From contig JABUUX010000036.1 in NCBI GenBank assembly GCA_021442965.1, positions 1 through 7,153 on the forward strand: a DNA stretch of 7,153 bases, read 5' to 3'. A program made the position numbers and the translations under genes. The DNA comes from Treponema sp. Lineage in GTDB: Bacteria > Spirochaetota > Spirochaetia > Treponematales > Treponemataceae. Each line of letters opens with the position of its first letter. Within the stretch, counting starts at the first letter, position 1. The notes beneath the pieces were generated by a model. That model searched no databases. It was not told where the DNA came from and saw nothing but the letters and a program-made list of their open reading frames with translations. Positions 6,801-7,153 of this stretch are shown piece by piece.

Positions 6801-7153
6801 ATATTGCAGAAATGTTTGCCGATAAAACTGATTTTAAAAAAGACGTGTGGTCAGAATTGTGGGATGCTGCAAATAAAAAAGCAATAGAAGATGCAAAAAG
6901 GGAAAAGCGTAAGAAATCCGACCTTATCCCATATTGGTGTTTAGGAAAAGACCAGAAGATAAAAATTGAACGTATTATTCCAATGTATCCAGTTAGTAAA
7001 GATGAAGTTGGATATACACGGTTGATAAAAATTCTTTCACTATATCGATTGACTCTGGGGCAGGCTCGTCAGGAAGAATTGCTGGATTATATATTTACCG
7101 AGATTGATGACGAAAAAGAAAGGGCGAATTTAAAGAAATTGTTTATAAATCTA
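3878..7153 (+). CDS. Large SF2 (SNF2/RapA-like) helicase, 3' end beyond window
   Basis: The frame stays open for 1092 codons from the ATGA overlap to the last base, with no stop, so the gene is cut by the window edge. It encodes an ATP-dependent DNA translocase or helicase. Visible motifs in order: a Q-like LKDFQ (20-24); Walker A ADEVGLGKT (45-53, Lys52); motif Ia ICSNQ (80-84); Walker B DEFQRF (271-276), a variant of DEAH with Gln in the His position; motif III LSATPY (310-315); motif IV KILVFSSW (542-549); motif V STSVGQEGLDF (928-938); motif VI QREGRINR (959-966) with arginine-finger candidates Arg963 and Arg966. The tail has LIPYW (1016-1020) and YRLTLGQARQEELL (1056-1069), which I recall as the C-terminal signature of this helicase group; the true end is therefore probably close. 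Inserts are large: a lysine-rich one (about 168-228) between motifs I and II, and about 380 residues between IV and V, the latter with an acidic patch near 703-720. It is probably the motor for the adjacent PLD protein. It is too divergent for me to name a specific gene. Confidence 0.93.
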   Translation, partial: MNKMDKKVILDQEDKTISILKDFQKATVERIAYLFTHDQNRVLVADEVGLGKTLVAKGVIAKTASIRFQEGDDCFKTIYICSNQVIAKQNISKLNIFGVNTDYSSDTRLSMQHLVIWERKVTKQNGNNQFIQLIPLTPQTSFSLGSGQGTAGERALIYTILEEISEVKKTRLNTLFSRKVSDERWTYEKKLYKKRVKGCDKNSKGKYLKDLIGRIKKYDKTHKIITELNDYLVRNSAKQKGENDSAIISKLRQMFAEISVEMLEPDLIIMDEFQRFKFMLNAEANSGSDLGILVNKFFRNNNNLTRVLLLSATPYKLYSTLDEIEENGQTNDHYEEFFEVINFLFDSDKKQKKFKTIWEDYSNKLTEIKSGDTAILYAKNKAEEALYQSVCRTERIAVMENSDFIDDSSVKKSIEIHESDILSYMQMGKLAMETKQKLSFPVDYAKSCPYLMTFMNSYKLKEGIEKYFEENTAEIDKANHDLIWINKELINNYKALPPVNARLEELKANIFQNKAELLLWVPPSKPYYELSGVYEGSKNFSKILVFSSWEMVPKMIGCMVSYEAERRTVGKLVELSKNHKNTNYFAENKKRFPVPRLRFNVSKNAATGMSLFNLIYPSETLATLFDPIDASNSHLSLKQLKKQLESKLSEKLKNLNEYVSSDVSDREKRKWYYLAPMLLDGKAKALEWIKTVRDSFSQKDNRGFLDDEIEEGEIADSSEGNTLIKKHLDVLEKELQNLKLGNMPDDLVSVLVDQVLGSFAVCLYRTYKDKQIATELARTFINRFNTTENTAIVMLCYNDFSNDDESDDAYWKNVLKYCRDGNFQAMIDEYYELLYEGEKIGSSDSGIQTKVAEKMNRALSFHTVSYRVDTFSDLKNRIILKTKTETNMRSHFAVAFTKSKSDDSKNVRRKENLRDSFNSPMRPFILASTSVGQEGLDFHNYCRKIMHWNLPTNPIDLEQREGRINRFKCLAIRQNIAEMFADKTDFKKDVWSELWDAANKKAIEDAKREKRKKSDLIPYWCLGKDQKIKIERIIPMYPVSKDEVGYTRLIKILSLYRLTLGQARQEELLDYIFTEIDDEKERANLKKLFINL

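Noticed and set aside
1..7153. Possibility that the locus is a canonical DISARM system
   Set aside because: The helicase and PLD pairing is similar, but no DUF1998 protein or methyltransferase is visible and DUF6361 is, as far as I know, not a DISARM component.

Overview
The window is A+T-rich (roughly one third G+C in the lines I sampled). It is almost entirely coding on the + strand: four tightly packed genes with no intergenic space longer than 8 bases. No rRNA, tRNA, CRISPR array, insertion sequence, promoter or terminator is visible. The composition and heavy use of AGA and ATA codons fit a low-GC bacterium, but nothing in the window fixes the lineage.

Layout: (1) 1-842, the 3' part of a gene entering from the left edge, encoding a probable PD-(D/E)xK-like nuclease domain behind an acidic linker. 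(2) 851-2041, a DUF6361-family protein. (3) 2022-3881, a phospholipase-D-superfamily (PLD) protein with two HxK motifs, overlapping gene 2 by 20 bases (8 if a GTG start is used). (4) 3878-7153, a very large SF2 (SNF2/RapA-like) helicase that overlaps gene 3 by ATGA and stays open for 1092 codons to the right edge. Gene 4 has no stop inside the window, so an ORF caller that requires a stop would miss it, although it fills almost half of the sequence.

Stop/start overlaps, or an 8-base gap carrying a Shine-Dalgarno sequence, join all four genes. They therefore look like one transcriptional and translationally coupled unit. A DNA translocase, a PLD-type nuclease, a second possible nuclease and a DUF6361 protein together strongly resemble an anti-phage or anti-plasmid defence operon. 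The helicase plus PLD pairing recalls DISARM (DrmA/DrmC), but DISARM's methyltransferase and DUF1998 partners are not seen here. The published Azaca system is, as far as I remember, a closer comparison. The front nuclease gene may be an additional or variable component. The assignment to defence is inference from gene content; no function is proven by the sequence.
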